64,000 nucleotides of DNA from Oscillospiraceae bacterium (GCA_015063335.1 SVUH01000001.1:1-64000); one strand, 5' to 3'; counted from the first letter of the stretch, positions 7,986 to 17,161 are shown. Numbers and translations: made by a program. Notes: generated from the letters alone by a model not told the origin.

Positions 7986-9980
7986 ATGAGAAAAAAAGAA
8001 AATTTCGACAAAAATACTCCCCAGTCCCCAAAGCGCGCGACCCGCAAGCATACGATAAGGTGGATGCTCGTTATTTACGATATAATCTGCTTTTTGATCG
8101 TAGACCTATTCTTCCTCTTAATGTACGGAGGCTTCGGCAGGCTCGATCTCCCGGATCTTCTCATTCAAAGCACCCTTGCGCTTGTTTGTATTCTCGCTGC
8201 CCGCTTCGCTTCAAACATTTACATACAGATTTGGAGATACGGCGGCATACAGTCCTATATAAGACTGATGATATCCGACGGCATCGGCTGTCTCCTCTAC
8301 ATATCCATTGAACTACTCCTGCCCATAGAAAAAATATCGCTCTCGGGAATGCTGTCGCTTTGCTGTATGAATCTGCTTTTGGCTATGGCGATCCGCATGA
8401 CATACAGATACGCTTATAAGTGCAACAGAACGAGCAAGCTCGGAAAATTCCTCGCTGTGCTCGTCAAGGCGCTTACGGGAAGAACGATCACAGACGACAT
8501 ACAAAACGGTTATAGCTCTCCCAAAACGAAGATCGCAATAGTAGGCGCGGGACGCGTCGGCGTTTCCCTTGCCGAGGAGATCTTAAACAACTCCGCCGCC
8601 GCTTACGAGCCGAGATGCTTTATTGACGTAAAGAGCGAAAAGATAGGTCGAGAGATACACGGAATACCCGTCTTATCCGAGGAAATGGCTACCTTCTCGG
8701 CCCTTGCTGAGTACGACGTACAGGAGATCGTGTTCGCCGTTCCGAGGATGAGCGCGGAGAATAAGCGCAAGCTTTATGAGTATTACAAGCAGTCCGGCTG
8801 CCGCATAAAGGTATACGACTACCCCACCATGCGTACCGCGGGCAGTAAAAGAGCCCTCAGAGATTTTGATATTGAGGAGCTTTTGTTCAGAAAGCCCGTA
8901 AACTTCCCCGAGGACCTCGCAAAGGCATACTACTCGGGAAGAAAGGTTCTCATAACGGGTGGCGGCGGATCTATCGGCAGTGAGCTTTGCAGACAGATAG
9001 CAACCATGTCTCCAAAGCAGATAATAATCCTCGACATCTGCGAAAACGGAGCTTACGATATACAGCAGGAGATCAGGATAGCATACAAGAACTCTATTGA
9101 TATTTGCGTTGAGATCCTTTCCGTGTGTAATCGCGCAGCGCTTGAACGCGTATTCGCTAATTACCGCCCCGACATAGTTCTTCACGCGGCGGCGCACAAG
9201 CACGTGCCCCTCATGGAACACAACTGCTGTGAGGCGATCGAGAACAACGTGTTCGGAACGCTCAATACAGTCGAGCTTGCCGAAAAATATAAGGCGGAGC
9301 GTTTTATAATGGTTTCCACCGATAAGGCGGTAAACCCCACCAACGTAATGGGGGCAACCAAGCGTATGTGCGAGATCATCGTTCAAAGCAGAAGCGCCGA
9401 GAGTGCCTCTACCATATTCAGCGCAACGAGATTCGGAAACGTTCTCGGAAGCGCTGGAAGCGTTATTCCGCTCTTTAAGCGCCAGATCGCCGCAGGCGGT
9501 CCGATCACGCTTACAGACAAGCGCATTATCCGCTACTTTATGACCATTCCCGAGGCGAGCAAGCTCGTTCTTCAATCGGGAGCTATGGCAAAAAACGGTG
9601 AGCTTTTCGTGCTTGACATGGGTAAGCCCGTTAAAATTTTAGAGCTTGCCGAAAACATGATACGCCTTTCGGGATTCGAGCCCTACCGCGACATAGACAT
9701 AGTGGAGATCGGTCTGCGCCCCGGCGAAAAGCTTTATGAGGAGCTCCTTATCAAGAGTGAAACGCTTGATAAGACCGACGACGAAAAGATATTTGTTGAG
9801 CGCGACGAGCCGCTTCCTCCTCATATGCTCGACGCTCTGCTCAGCGATCTCAAGGCGGCATACGAAAGCGGCGACGAGACGCGCGCAAGAGACGCGCTCA
9901 AGAACGCCGTCCCCACCTTTGTAGATCCCGAGCAGATAAATGCAAAAGCAGAAAAGTCCGAGGAAATGCAGAGCGTTTGA
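7986..9980 (+). CDS. Membrane-bound UDP-sugar 4,6-dehydratase/epimerase (FlaA1/CapD type)
   Basis: A polysaccharide-biosynthesis enzyme of the WbpM/PglF/CapD group, which makes UDP-4-keto-6-deoxy sugars for capsule or glycan synthesis. About four N-terminal membrane segments (residues about 20-150) are followed by a CoA-binding-like Rossmann domain (VGAGRVGVSLAEEIL) and a second NAD-binding SDR domain with TGGGGSIGSELCRQI. The catalytic region is VSTDKAVNPTNVMGATKR; these enzymes carry Met or Lys variants of the SDR triad. The open frame starts with an upstream TTG; ATG 7986 is preferred for its AAAGG, although ATG 7968 is possible. Confidence 0.9.
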   Translation: MRKKENFDKNTPQSPKRATRKHTIRWMLVIYDIICFLIVDLFFLLMYGGFGRLDLPDLLIQSTLALVCILAARFASNIYIQIWRYGGIQSYIRLMISDGIGCLLYISIELLLPIEKISLSGMLSLCCMNLLLAMAIRMTYRYAYKCNRTSKLGKFLAVLVKALTGRTITDDIQNGYSSPKTKIAIVGAGRVGVSLAEEILNNSAAAYEPRCFIDVKSEKIGREIHGIPVLSEEMATFSALAEYDVQEIVFAVPRMSAENKRKLYEYYKQSGCRIKVYDYPTMRTAGSKRALRDFDIEELLFRKPVNFPEDLAKAYYSGRKVLITGGGGSIGSELCRQIATMSPKQIIILDICENGAYDIQQEIRIAYKNSIDICVEILSVCNRAALERVFANYRPDIVLHAAAHKHVPLMEHNCCEAIENNVFGTLNTVELAEKYKAERFIMVSTDKAVNPTNVMGATKRMCEIIVQSRSAESASTIFSATRFGNVLGSAGSVIPLFKRQIAAGGPITLTDKRIIRYFMTIPEASKLVLQSGAMAKNGELFVLDMGKPVKILELAENMIRLSGFEPYRDIDIVEIGLRPGEKLYEELLIKSETLDKTDDEKIFVERDEPLPPHMLDALLSDLKAAYESGDETRARDALKNAVPTFVDPEQINAKAEKSEEMQSV

Positions 9981-10006
9981 CAAAAAACTACTTAATACGA
10001 CAAAAA

Positions 10007-10050
10007 GAGCAACGTGGCCCATTAACGGAGCTGCGTTGCTCCATTTTTTT
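10007..10050 (+). terminator. Terminator after the FlaA1-like gene
   Basis: Stem GAGCAACG (10007-10014) with CGTTGCTC (10034-10041), then CA and seven T. Confidence 0.75.
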
Positions 10051-10083
10051 GTCAAAAATCCCATTAAATGGTAAAAATTCGAC

Positions 10084-10112
10084 TTGACAAAACGCTTTTT
10101 TTATATTATAAT
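10084..10112 (+). promoter_or_regulatory. Sigma-A promoter of the AbrB-family gene
   Basis: TTGACA (10084-10089), 17 bases, TATAAT (10107-10112). Confidence 0.88.
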
Positions 10113-10176
10113 GTTATTGCGATATAAAGCAACAGCAATATCGGACAAAAAACATTAAACAATTAAGGAGATAAAT

Positions 10177-10422
10177 ATGAAATCAACGGGAATCGTAAGG
10201 CAGGTTGACGAGCTTGGCAGAATCGTAATTCCAAGAGAGATCCGCACTATTTTTGATATAAAGTCCAAGGACTCCTTGGAAATTTTCACGGACGACGACA
10301 AGATCGTGCTCCGCAAGTACGCTCCGTCCTGCATCTTTTGCAACAACACGGACGACGTGATCTACTTTAACGGAAAGCGCGTTTGTGCGGATTGCATCAA
10401 GGCGCTCAAGGAACAGATGTAA
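10177..10422 (+). CDS. AbrB/SpoVT-family transition regulator with C-terminal zinc ribbon
   Basis: A small dimeric DNA-binding regulator. Residues 1-48 are the swapped-hairpin AbrB domain (STGIVRQVDELGRIVIPREI), typical of Firmicutes transition-state regulators. Residues 52-76 hold two CxxC pairs (CIFCNN ... CADCIK) that should bind zinc, a tail common in clostridial members. The 81-residue ORF has AAGGAG eight bases before ATG and its own consensus promoter, and is monocistronic. Targets cannot be inferred. Confidence 0.92.
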   Translation: MKSTGIVRQVDELGRIVIPREIRTIFDIKSKDSLEIFTDDDKIVLRKYAPSCIFCNNTDDVIYFNGKRVCADCIKALKEQM

Positions 10423-10566
10423 TCAACAAAAATGGGAGCTCTATACGCTCTGAAATTTTTGTAATTTTACAAGAAAAATTTTTATAAAACTATATACAAA
10501 CGCTTATATTTGTGATAAAATAATACTATATTGCAGGTCGCTATGCGACGAAAAGGAGTAATGAAT

Positions 10567-11265
10567 ATGAAAAAAGTTTACGAAGGCAAAACAAAAGACG
10601 TTTATGCTCTTGACAACGGTAACGTGCTGTTGAAGTTTAAGGACGATTGCACCGGCAAGGACGGCGTGTTCGATCCGGGCGAGAACTCCGTAGGTCTTAC
10701 CATCGAGGGTATCGGCAAGGCAAATCTCGAAACCTCCGTTCACTACTTTGAGCTTCTCAAGGCAGCAGGAATAAAGACTCACTACGTAAGCGCAGACGTT
10801 GAGAACGCTACTATGGAGGTTCTCTCCGCAGAGTGCTTCGGTAAGGCGCAGGGTGGAAACGGACTTGAGGTTATCTGCCGTCTCGTTGCTACCGGTAGCT
10901 TTATCCGCAGATACGGCGAATATATAAAGAACGGAACTCGTCTTGAGGGCGGCTACGTTGAGTGCACCTTTAAGAACGACGAAAAGGGCGATCCGCTTGT
11001 AACCGGTGAGGGACTTGCAGCTCTTAAGGTTATGACTCCCGAAATGTTCGAGAGCATGAAGGAGCAGACGCTCAAGATAACCAAGATAGTTGCTGACGAT
11101 CTTAAGACCATCGGTCTTGACCTTTGGGATATAAAGTTTGAGTTCGGTTACCACAACGGCGAGGTGGTTCTCATTGACGAGATCGCTTCCGGCAACATGC
11201 GCGTTTACAAGGGCGACGAGATCGTTGAGCCCGTTGAGCTTACCAAGCTTATACTCAACAGATAA
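10567..11265 (+). CDS. purC: Phosphoribosylaminoimidazole-succinocarboxamide synthase
   Basis: SAICAR synthetase, the ATP-dependent step joining aspartate to CAIR in purine synthesis. The 232-residue single-domain protein has [15 protein letters not shown] at the N-terminus, the conserved [17 protein letters not shown] and, near the end, [16 protein letters not shown] 10567 is preferred over ATG 10561 because AAAGGAG then lies eight bases away. No other pur genes are in the window. Confidence 0.96.
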   Translation: MKKVYEGKTKDVYALDNGNVLLKFKDDCTGKDGVFDPGENSVGLTIEGIGKANLETSVHYFELLKAAGIKTHYVSADVENATMEVLSAECFGKAQGGNGLEVICRLVATGSFIRRYGEYIKNGTRLEGGYVECTFKNDEKGDPLVTGEGLAALKVMTPEMFESMKEQTLKITKIVADDLKTIGLDLWDIKFEFGYHNGEVVLIDEIASGNMRVYKGDEIVEPVELTKLILNR

Positions 11266-11277
11266 TTTAATACCTAC

Positions 11278-11389
11278 TCTATAAGGGAGTAGTCGGCACG
11301 AAGGTGTGGTAAAGTCACCATCACAGAACAACTTGGCTTTATCTTAAATGACGAGACTTATCCACAAAGGATAAGTCTCGCATTTTTTT
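11278..11389 (+). promoter_or_regulatory. yybP-ykoY manganese riboswitch with terminator
   Basis: The stretch has the family landmarks: a 5' strand ATAAGGGAGTAG, a terminal-loop segment GGCTTTA and a 3' strand ACGAGACTTAT, with ATAAG able to pair with CTTAT. The 3' strand is also the left arm of a 12 bp terminator, CGAGACTTATCC (11352-11363) with GGATAAGTCTCG (11369-11380), then seven T. Closing the aptamer with Mn2+ would block the terminator, giving an ON switch for the ATPase gene behind it. Family: Mn2+ riboswitches often precede MntP or P-type cation ATPases. Confidence 0.85.
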
Positions 11390-11436
11390 GTATTTTTTGA
11401 GTAAAATAAAATAAATGCAATTGGAGGTAAGAGGAA

Positions 11437-14097
11437 TTGAAATTTTACTGTGAAGAAAACGACAGGGTTTTAGCCGAGGTCAAAAGCTCGCGCGACGGTC
11501 TTTCATCCGACGAAGCGGCAAAAAGACTTGAAGAAAACGGCAAAAATAAGCTCGTTGCCGCAAAGGGAAAATCCATAATCAGGCGCTTTTTCGAGCAGCT
11601 TGCCGATCCTATGACCATTATTCTTTTGGTTGCGGCGGCAGTCAGCGGCGTGATCGCAGGCTACGAAAGCGTTGCTCACCCCGGGGAGGGCGAGGGCTTT
11701 GCCGACGTTATCATTATTCTTGTAGTCGTTATCGTAAACGCCGTACTTGGCGTTTATCAGGAGAGCAAGGCTGAAAAGGCGATCGAAGCTCTACAGGAAA
11801 TGTCGGCGGCGACCTCAAAGGTTTTGCGCGACGGCAAGGTACAGATAGTCCGCAGCGAGGATCTTGTCGTCGGCGACGTTATTCTGCTTGAAGCGGGCGA
11901 CTCCGTTCCCGCGGACGCGAGAATACTTGAGAACGCAAGCCTTAAGGTTGAAGAAGCCGCGCTTACGGGAGAATCCGTTCCCGTAACAAAGTTCATTGAC
12001 GTCATCTACCTTAAAGAGGGCGAGCGCGACGTTCCCCTCGGCGACCGTAAAAATATGCTCTACATGGGCTCGACTGTCGTTTACGGCAGAGGCGTTGCCG
12101 TGGTTACAGGCACGGGCATGGATACCGAGATGGGTAAGATAGCGGGGGCGCTTCAGGATGCAGAGGAGGGCGATACTCCTTTGCAGAGAAAGCTTCATCA
12201 GCTCTCTAAGATCCTGACGTGGCTGGTGCTTGGCATCTGCGTTGTAGTCTTTGGCGTTCAGCTTATAAGAGCGGGTAACTTCAGCTTTACTGAAACCGTT
12301 CTTCCCTCGTTCATGGTAGCAGTATCCTTGGCAGTTGCGGCAATCCCCGAGGGACTTGCGGCAGTCGTTACCGTCGTTCTTTCGATCGGTGTTACCAACA
12401 TGTCAAAGCGCAACGCTATAATTCGCCGTCTGACGGCAGTTGAAACGCTCGGCTGTGCGCAGATAATCTGCTCCGACAAGACGGGTACGCTCACGCAAAA
12501 TAAGATGACCGTCGTTGACCACTTTGGTGAAAACGAGGAAACGATAGCAAGAGCTATGGCTCTTTGCTGTGACGCAGAGATCGACATGGACGGAAACGTA
12601 ACGGGTGAACCTACCGAAGCGGCTCTCGTAAACTGGGCAAGCGCGCTCGGTATGAAAAAGTATGACCTCAAGGGTGAATTCCCCCGTTCGGGCGAGGCTC
12701 CCTTTGACTCGGGCAGAAAGATGATGTCCACCGTACACCGTGCGGCAGACTCCTTCATTCAGTACACCAAGGGCGCGCCCGATATAGTCATAGACAGATG
12801 CACGCACTACCTCAAGGACGGCGTAGCCGTTCCTATGACCGAGGAATACAAGGCGTCCATTTTTGCGGCAAACAAGGCTATGGCAGACAAGGCGCTCCGC
12901 GTTCTCGCTTGCGCAAGCCGCGTATGGAGCGATGAGCCCGCCGACTACGAGTCGGCAACGCTTGAGCACGACCTCTGCTTCGTCGGTCTTTGCGGTATGA
13001 TAGACCCCGTTCGTCCCGAGGTAAAGGACGCTATCGTTGAGTGCAGAAGCGCAGGTATCCGTCCCATAATGATTACAGGCGACCATATTGATACCGCCGT
13101 TGCTATCGCAAAGGAGCTTGGTATCATCACCGAGGACACCTACGCGATCACGGGCGCGCAGCTAAATGAAATGGACGACGCTGAATTTGAGTCCAAGTTC
13201 ATGAGCATCAGCGTTTACGCCCGAGTACAGCCCGAGCACAAGACGCGCATCGTAAATGCATGGCGCAAGGCAGGCTACGTTACCGCGATGACCGGCGACG
13301 GAGTTAACGACGCGCCCTCTATAAAGAGCGCCGACATCGGCGTCGGCATGGGAATCACTGGAACGGACGTTACAAAGAACGTTGCCGACATGGTCCTTAC
13401 CGACGACAACTTTGCCACTATCGTCGGAGCAGTTGAGGAGGGACGCCGAATTTACGACAACATCCGTAAGGCAATTCAGTTCCTGCTCGGCTCTAACATG
13501 AGCGAGGTGCTCTCTATCTTCACCGCAACGCTTATGGGCTTTACCATTCTCAAGCCCGTCCACCTCTTGTGGATAAATCTCGTTACCGACTGCTTCCCCG
13601 CTCTCGCGCTCGGAACGGAAAAAGCAGAGCCCAACATCATGAAGCGCAAGCCACGTGAGGCAAAGGCAGGCATTTTCTCAGGCGGTATGGGGATAGATAT
13701 TGCATACCAAGGCGTTCTCGTTACCGTTCTCACTCTCGCTTCCTACTTTATAGGTCACTATATGGAAACGGGCGACTGGACTATATCGAACAGCGCGCAC
13801 GGTATGACTATGGCATTCCTTACGATGTCCATGGCAGAGATCTTCCACAGCTTCAACATGCGCTCACAGCGCGGAAGCATCTTCAAGCTTGGCTCTCAAA
13901 ACAAGCTTTTGTGGCTTGCAAGCATCGGCTCGCTTGTCGCTACGACGCTTGTTTGCGAGGTTCCCTTCCTTGCAAATGCCTTCGGTTTTGCAAGCGTTGG
14001 ATTTGACGAATACCTCGTTGCTATCGGTCTTGGATTTATCGTAATTCCCGTAGTTGAGATCGTTAAGCTCATTCAAAGACACGTTGGTAAAAAGTAA
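11437..14097 (+). CDS. P-type cation ATPase, Ca2+/Mn2+ exporter type (P2)
   Basis: An 886-residue SERCA/PMCA-like pump that exports a divalent cation using ATP. It shows the actuator motif LTGESVP, the phosphorylation site CSDKTGTLTQNKM, and the hinge MTGDGVNDAPSIKSADIG; PEGLAAVVTVVL in M4 is the classical calcium-binding PEGL. About ten membrane segments are visible. The start is TTG with GGAGG nearby. The manganese riboswitch ahead of it suggests that Mn2+ export matters, as proposed for Lactococcus YoaB; Ca2+ may also be a substrate. Confidence 0.93.
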   Translation: MKFYCEENDRVLAEVKSSRDGLSSDEAAKRLEENGKNKLVAAKGKSIIRRFFEQLADPMTIILLVAAAVSGVIAGYESVAHPGEGEGFADVIIILVVVIVNAVLGVYQESKAEKAIEALQEMSAATSKVLRDGKVQIVRSEDLVVGDVILLEAGDSVPADARILENASLKVEEAALTGESVPVTKFIDVIYLKEGERDVPLGDRKNMLYMGSTVVYGRGVAVVTGTGMDTEMGKIAGALQDAEEGDTPLQRKLHQLSKILTWLVLGICVVVFGVQLIRAGNFSFTETVLPSFMVAVSLAVAAIPEGLAAVVTVVLSIGVTNMSKRNAIIRRLTAVETLGCAQIICSDKTGTLTQNKMTVVDHFGENEETIARAMALCCDAEIDMDGNVTGEPTEAALVNWASALGMKKYDLKGEFPRSGEAPFDSGRKMMSTVHRAADSFIQYTKGAPDIVIDRCTHYLKDGVAVPMTEEYKASIFAANKAMADKALRVLACASRVWSDEPADYESATLEHDLCFVGLCGMIDPVRPEVKDAIVECRSAGIRPIMITGDHIDTAVAIAKELGIITEDTYAITGAQLNEMDDAEFESKFMSISVYARVQPEHKTRIVNAWRKAGYVTAMTGDGVNDAPSIKSADIGVGMGITGTDVTKNVADMVLTDDNFATIVGAVEEGRRIYDNIRKAIQFLLGSNMSEVLSIFTATLMGFTILKPVHLLWINLVTDCFPALALGTEKAEPNIMKRKPREAKAGIFSGGMGIDIAYQGVLVTVLTLASYFIGHYMETGDWTISNSAHGMTMAFLTMSMAEIFHSFNMRSQRGSIFKLGSQNKLLWLASIGSLVATTLVCEVPFLANAFGFASVGFDEYLVAIGLGFIVIPVVEIVKLIQRHVGKK

Positions 14098-14113
14098 TTT
14101 TCGACTAAAAGTT

Positions 14114-14153
14114 AAAACCGCTTTTGCTGTCATATGACAGCAAAAGCGGTTTT
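14114..14153 (+). terminator. Terminator of the P-type ATPase gene
   Basis: A perfect 40-base palindrome: AAAACCGCTTTTGCTGTCAT and its exact complement, ending in GGTTTTTG. It may act in both directions. Confidence 0.85.
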
Positions 14154-14205
14154 TGTTAGATAGTAAAAAGACAGATATATTTTCGCATTTTCTGTTTTTT
14201 ACTTA

Positions 14206-14409
14206 TTATAAGCTTTGAACTTTATTAGCAGTAAAAATTTCTTCTTTGTTTTCTAAATCAATTTCGGGAAAACAAAGCAAATAAAAATCGCACTCGTCGC
14301 AGCAACACTCAAAACCTTGCTCACCATTACCAAGACAAACGGCAGACTCTCCCGGCTTAAGCTCTACACCTGTAATATCTACTATCATTCTTTCAATACT
14401 CTTACTCAC
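14206..14409 (-). CDS. Small six-cysteine protein, copy A
   Basis: I do not recognise this family. The 67-residue product has the core VDITGVELKPGESAVCLGNG then ECCCDECDFYLLCFP, giving six cysteines that could bind a metal or cluster. Two other copies (22890-23069, 23626-23805) share the core with conservative changes (D/E, Y/F) and many synonymous ones, which argues for selection on the protein. The open frame runs upstream through the leader RNA to 14661, but alignment with the other copies and the GGGGG spacing favour GTG 14409. It lies right behind a terminator-like hairpin. This copy has eight extra C-terminal residues. Confidence 0.72.
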   Translation of the reverse strand: MSKSIERMIVDITGVELKPGESAVCLGNGEQGFECCCDECDFYLLCFPEIDLENKEEIFTANKVQSL

Positions 14410-14427
14410 CATATCCCCCATAAATAT

Positions 14428-14643
14428 AAAAAGGTGCGCAACCGAAGCTACGCACCGAAAAACACAAACTCCGATTGCTGCTACACAAAACCAGATAAAC
14501 GGGATAATGGTATCCGCCATACTACCTGTTGGAATTTGCGCTTTTACCAAATTCGAAAGTAGTATGCGTAAAAAAGGGTATAATATCCCATCTATAAATA
14601 GAAAGACCATTAGCCCTAAAAAGTTTATTCGGTTTTGTGTAGC
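14428..14643 (-). ncRNA. Structured leader RNA with pseudoknot, copy A
   Basis: Minus-strand RNA between promoter and small gene. P1: GCTACACAAAACC (14631-14643) with GGTTTTGTGTAGC (14480-14492), 13 bp. P2: CATACTAC with GTAGTATG (14559-14566 / 14518-14525). Pseudoknot: AAAAGCGCAAATTCC in the P2 loop (14531-14545) with GGAGTTTGTGTTTTT (14458-14472), all Watson-Crick or G-U. It is followed by a 10 bp UUCG hairpin (14433-14456) with GGTGCG/CGCACC ends and five U. The same plan with different sequences is found in copies B and C. Confidence 0.78.
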
Positions 14644-14649
14644 ATATTT

Positions 14650-14678
14650 ATTATAACACAAATTTTACAAAACATCAA
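14650..14678 (-). promoter_or_regulatory. Promoter of RNA/protein element A
   Basis: Minus strand TTGATG (14673-14678), 17 bases, TATAAT (14650-14655). Transcription would start at the 5' strand of P1. Confidence 0.75.
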
Positions 14679-14723
14679 GTAATTTGGAGAAAATAATAAA
14701 TATCTCCCCAGTAAAACAATATA

Positions 14724-14752
14724 CACCCCAAAAGCATCTTACCTTTGGGGTG
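14724..14752 (-). terminator. Terminator of ogg
   Basis: CACCCCAAAG / CTTTTGGGGTG stem behind the ogg stop on the minus strand, followed by a T-rich stretch (TATATTGTTTT). Confidence 0.6.
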
Positions 14753-14773
14753 CACATTATTATAGTGAAGTTT

Positions 14774-15685
14774 TTATTTGCCGCCGTGGTAGCGTTCGTA
14801 ATAAAACAAATACTGCTGTGCAATACCTGCGTATTTTCCAAATCTCTCTGCTGAAAAATCTGCGGGGTCTGCTGAAAAATATTTTTCTCCCACGCGCTTC
14901 ATCCATACGTCAACGGGAAAGGCATCGTATCTTCCCATTCCGAAAAGCGCGATGCAGCTCGCGACCTTGAGTCCGATTCCCTTAACGGCACACAGCGCGT
15001 CAATACACTCGGACGTCCGCTCCGCAGCAAGCACCTTGTCAAGCGCAAGGCTTCCGTCTCCCAGCCTAATTATCGCGTCGTTTATGTATTTGGCGCGAAA
15101 GCCGACCTTTAATCCGTAAAGCCCCTCCTCGCCGAGCGCCGCTATGGCATCTCTCGACGGGAATGTCCTCATGGATGACCTGCCCGACGAGTGGCGCAGC
15201 AGCTCCTCACTCTCCTCAATAGGATCTCCGCAGGAGCTACATAGCGCCTCTATTATCTTTTTTATTCGCGGAATGTTGTTGTTCTGAGAAATGATAAACG
15301 AAACCGTTGCCTCAAAGGGATCCTGCCTTAAAATACGTATTCCCCGTCCGCACTCCATAGCCTCGTCCATGACCGTGCCCGCGGTGTGAGCGAGAATATC
15401 GCGGTTTATCTCGGCATAATCCAAGTCAAGAGCCAAAAAGCGATACCACACGTCAAAAAAATCTCTCTTTGTGCAGTTGTATACGTAAAGCTCGTCGCCG
15501 TCCTCTGCAAACGACACGTGCTTGCCAAACGCCACTCCCGCGTATTCGACTCCGTGCCGTGAGGACGTCACCTCGTCAAAACGAAAGCACTGACCGCAGT
15601 CAAACGTTTTTCCAATATCAAGCAATTTTATGCCGCTGACACGTACAAAAGGCAACGCGCCCTCGCGCATCTCTTTTACTTCCAT
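14774..15685 (-). CDS. ogg: 8-oxoguanine DNA glycosylase/AP lyase (Ogg1 type)
   Basis: A base-excision repair enzyme removing 8-oxoguanine. The 303-residue protein has the N-terminal Ogg domain (FDCGQCFRF) and a helix-hairpin-helix-GPD module, VKGIGLKVASCIALFGMGR, followed by FPVDVWMKR. The Lys of GIGLKVAS is the Schiff-base residue and the Asp of PVDVW the catalytic acid. Length and order match clostridial Ogg1-like enzymes. It is on the opposite strand to both neighbours. Confidence 0.93.
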   Translation of the reverse strand: MEVKEMREGALPFVRVSGIKLLDIGKTFDCGQCFRFDEVTSSRHGVEYAGVAFGKHVSFAEDGDELYVYNCTKRDFFDVWYRFLALDLDYAEINRDILAHTAGTVMDEAMECGRGIRILRQDPFEATVSFIISQNNNIPRIKKIIEALCSSCGDPIEESEELLRHSSGRSSMRTFPSRDAIAALGEEGLYGLKVGFRAKYINDAIIRLGDGSLALDKVLAAERTSECIDALCAVKGIGLKVASCIALFGMGRYDAFPVDVWMKRVGEKYFSADPADFSAERFGKYAGIAQQYLFYYERYHGGK

Positions 15686-15822
15686 TATATTTTACCTCTT
15701 TTTAACAAAAGCTATTGAAAAATTTATAACATTATGATATAATATATATAATTATACTTATATTTAGATTATAACACAAAATTCGCGTTTTTTCAACACT
15801 TTTTTACGCAGGTAGGACACGC

Positions 15823-16545
15823 ATGGAGCAAATTTATACCATTCCCGTAAACGAAGCGTTTGAAGCGTCTGCCGCAGACAAGTCCTGCGGGTGCCCCTTC
15901 TGCGCGCTTTACAATAAGCTTGAGGAAAATGAGCTTGATCTCATTCTCGGCGCTTCTATGATGGAGCCCGACGTTCGTATAAAGACCAATGAGCAAGGCT
16001 TTTGCCGCACTCACTACGACATGATGTTCGTCCGTAAAAACAGACTCGGCATGGCACTCACACTTGAAAGCCACCTTGCGGAGCTACGAGGCGAGATCAA
16101 GGACGGCGGTCTTTTCTCAAAGCCCGGTGATAAGGCAATATCCCGCATCGGCAAGCTTGAATGCTCCTGCTACGTCTGCTCGCGTATAGATTTCAATTTC
16201 GGACATATGCTCGAAACCGCAGTTTTCCTTTGGTACAGAGATGAGAGCTTTCGCGAAAAGGTTGCGGCACAGCCGTATTTCTGTCTGCCCCACTACAAGG
16301 CGCTCCTCTCACTCGGAAAGGCAAAGCTCGGCAAGAAGGATTTCCCCGAATTTCAGAAAACCCTTTCGGGCATAGTAAACGGCTACGCAGAAAAACTCGA
16401 GGGAGATATAAGCTGGTTCTGCAAAAAATTCGATTACAGATACACCGAAGAGCCGTGGTACGACTCCAAGGACGCAGTTGAGCGCTCGATAAAATTCCTT
16501 CGCGGAGACCTGCACCACCCAAGCGACAAAAAAGATAAAAAATAA
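15823..16545 (+). CDS. DUF6062 family protein
   Basis: An uncharacterised cytosolic protein of 240 residues, which I match to DUF6062 from its N-terminal pattern. CGCPFCALYNKLEENEL (residues 23-39) holds a CxC..C type cysteine cluster, then GFCRTHYDMM (about 65-74) and a second pair CSCYVCSRIDFNF (about 112-124), then FCLPHY. The paired Cys/His motifs suggest zinc binding, and the rest is helical. It precedes the MnmM-like gene by 44 bases, so they may be co-transcribed. No function is known to me. Confidence 0.75.
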   Translation: MEQIYTIPVNEAFEASAADKSCGCPFCALYNKLEENELDLILGASMMEPDVRIKTNEQGFCRTHYDMMFVRKNRLGMALTLESHLAELRGEIKDGGLFSKPGDKAISRIGKLECSCYVCSRIDFNFGHMLETAVFLWYRDESFREKVAAQPYFCLPHYKALLSLGKAKLGKKDFPEFQKTLSGIVNGYAEKLEGDISWFCKKFDYRYTEEPWYDSKDAVERSIKFLRGDLHHPSDKKDKK

Positions 16546-16589
16546 GAACAAAAACAGATACAATAAGCGGGAGGCTTTTTGCATATACT

Positions 16590-17144
16590 ATGATTGATTT
16601 GCTCGACCTACAAAAGCATTTTATTCTCACCCACCTCGGTGAGGGCGATATTGCCGTTGACTTTACCATGGGCAACGGTCACGATACTGAATTTTTATCA
16701 AAGACGGTTGGAGAGAGCGGTCACGTTTTCGCATTTGACGTTCAGGAGCAAGCGCTTGCGTCTACCTCCGAAAACCTCAGAAACGCAGGCTGTCCCGACA
16801 ACTACACCTTGATTCTTGACTCCCACCACAACGTAAAAAAATACGTTGACATCAAAATAAAGGCGGGAATGTTCAATCTCGGCTATCTGCCCGGAAGCGA
16901 CAAGACCGTCACCACCATGAGAGAAACGACGCTCCCCGCCATTGAAGCGGCAATAAGCCTTATGGACAGAGATGCAATAATTCTTATTGCAGTCTACCCC
17001 GGACACGCAGAGGGAGAGGCAGAGGGCAAAATGATATGCGAGTATCTCTCCTCTCTATCGCGCTACAAGGTCTGCGCAACGAGAATAAACATACTTAATT
17101 CTCCGACCTCGCCGTTTTTCATAATAATCGAAAATAAGCCGTAA
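16590..17144 (+). CDS. mnmM: MnmM/YtqB-like tRNA methyltransferase
   Basis: A class I SAM methyltransferase of 184 residues. The family signature VDFTMGNGHDTEFLS (residues 23-37) is the SAM-binding loop; MFNLGYLPGSDK and the late AVYPGHAEGEAE motif are typical of YtqB, shown in Bacillus to complete mnm5s2U34 at the tRNA wobble base. GGAGG lies 15 bases upstream of the ATG, longer than usual, but no better start is in frame. mnmE, acting in the same modification pathway, is elsewhere in the window. Confidence 0.85.
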   Translation: MIDLLDLQKHFILTHLGEGDIAVDFTMGNGHDTEFLSKTVGESGHVFAFDVQEQALASTSENLRNAGCPDNYTLILDSHHNVKKYVDIKIKAGMFNLGYLPGSDKTVTTMRETTLPAIEAAISLMDRDAIILIAVYPGHAEGEAEGKMICEYLSSLSRYKVCATRINILNSPTSPFFIIIENKP

Positions 17145-17161
17145 TCAAGGTAAGGATATTA

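Noticed and set aside
11278..11389. T-box or tRNA gene upstream of the P-ATPase
   Set aside because: No specifier loop, T-box sequence or cloverleaf; the GGGAGTAG and GGCTTTA landmarks fit the manganese riboswitch.
14410..14661. Upstream extension of the copy A protein to 151 residues with hydrophobic segments
   Set aside because: The extension covers the structured leader RNA, is not shared by copies B and C at the protein level, and the conserved part starts after the terminator-like hairpin.
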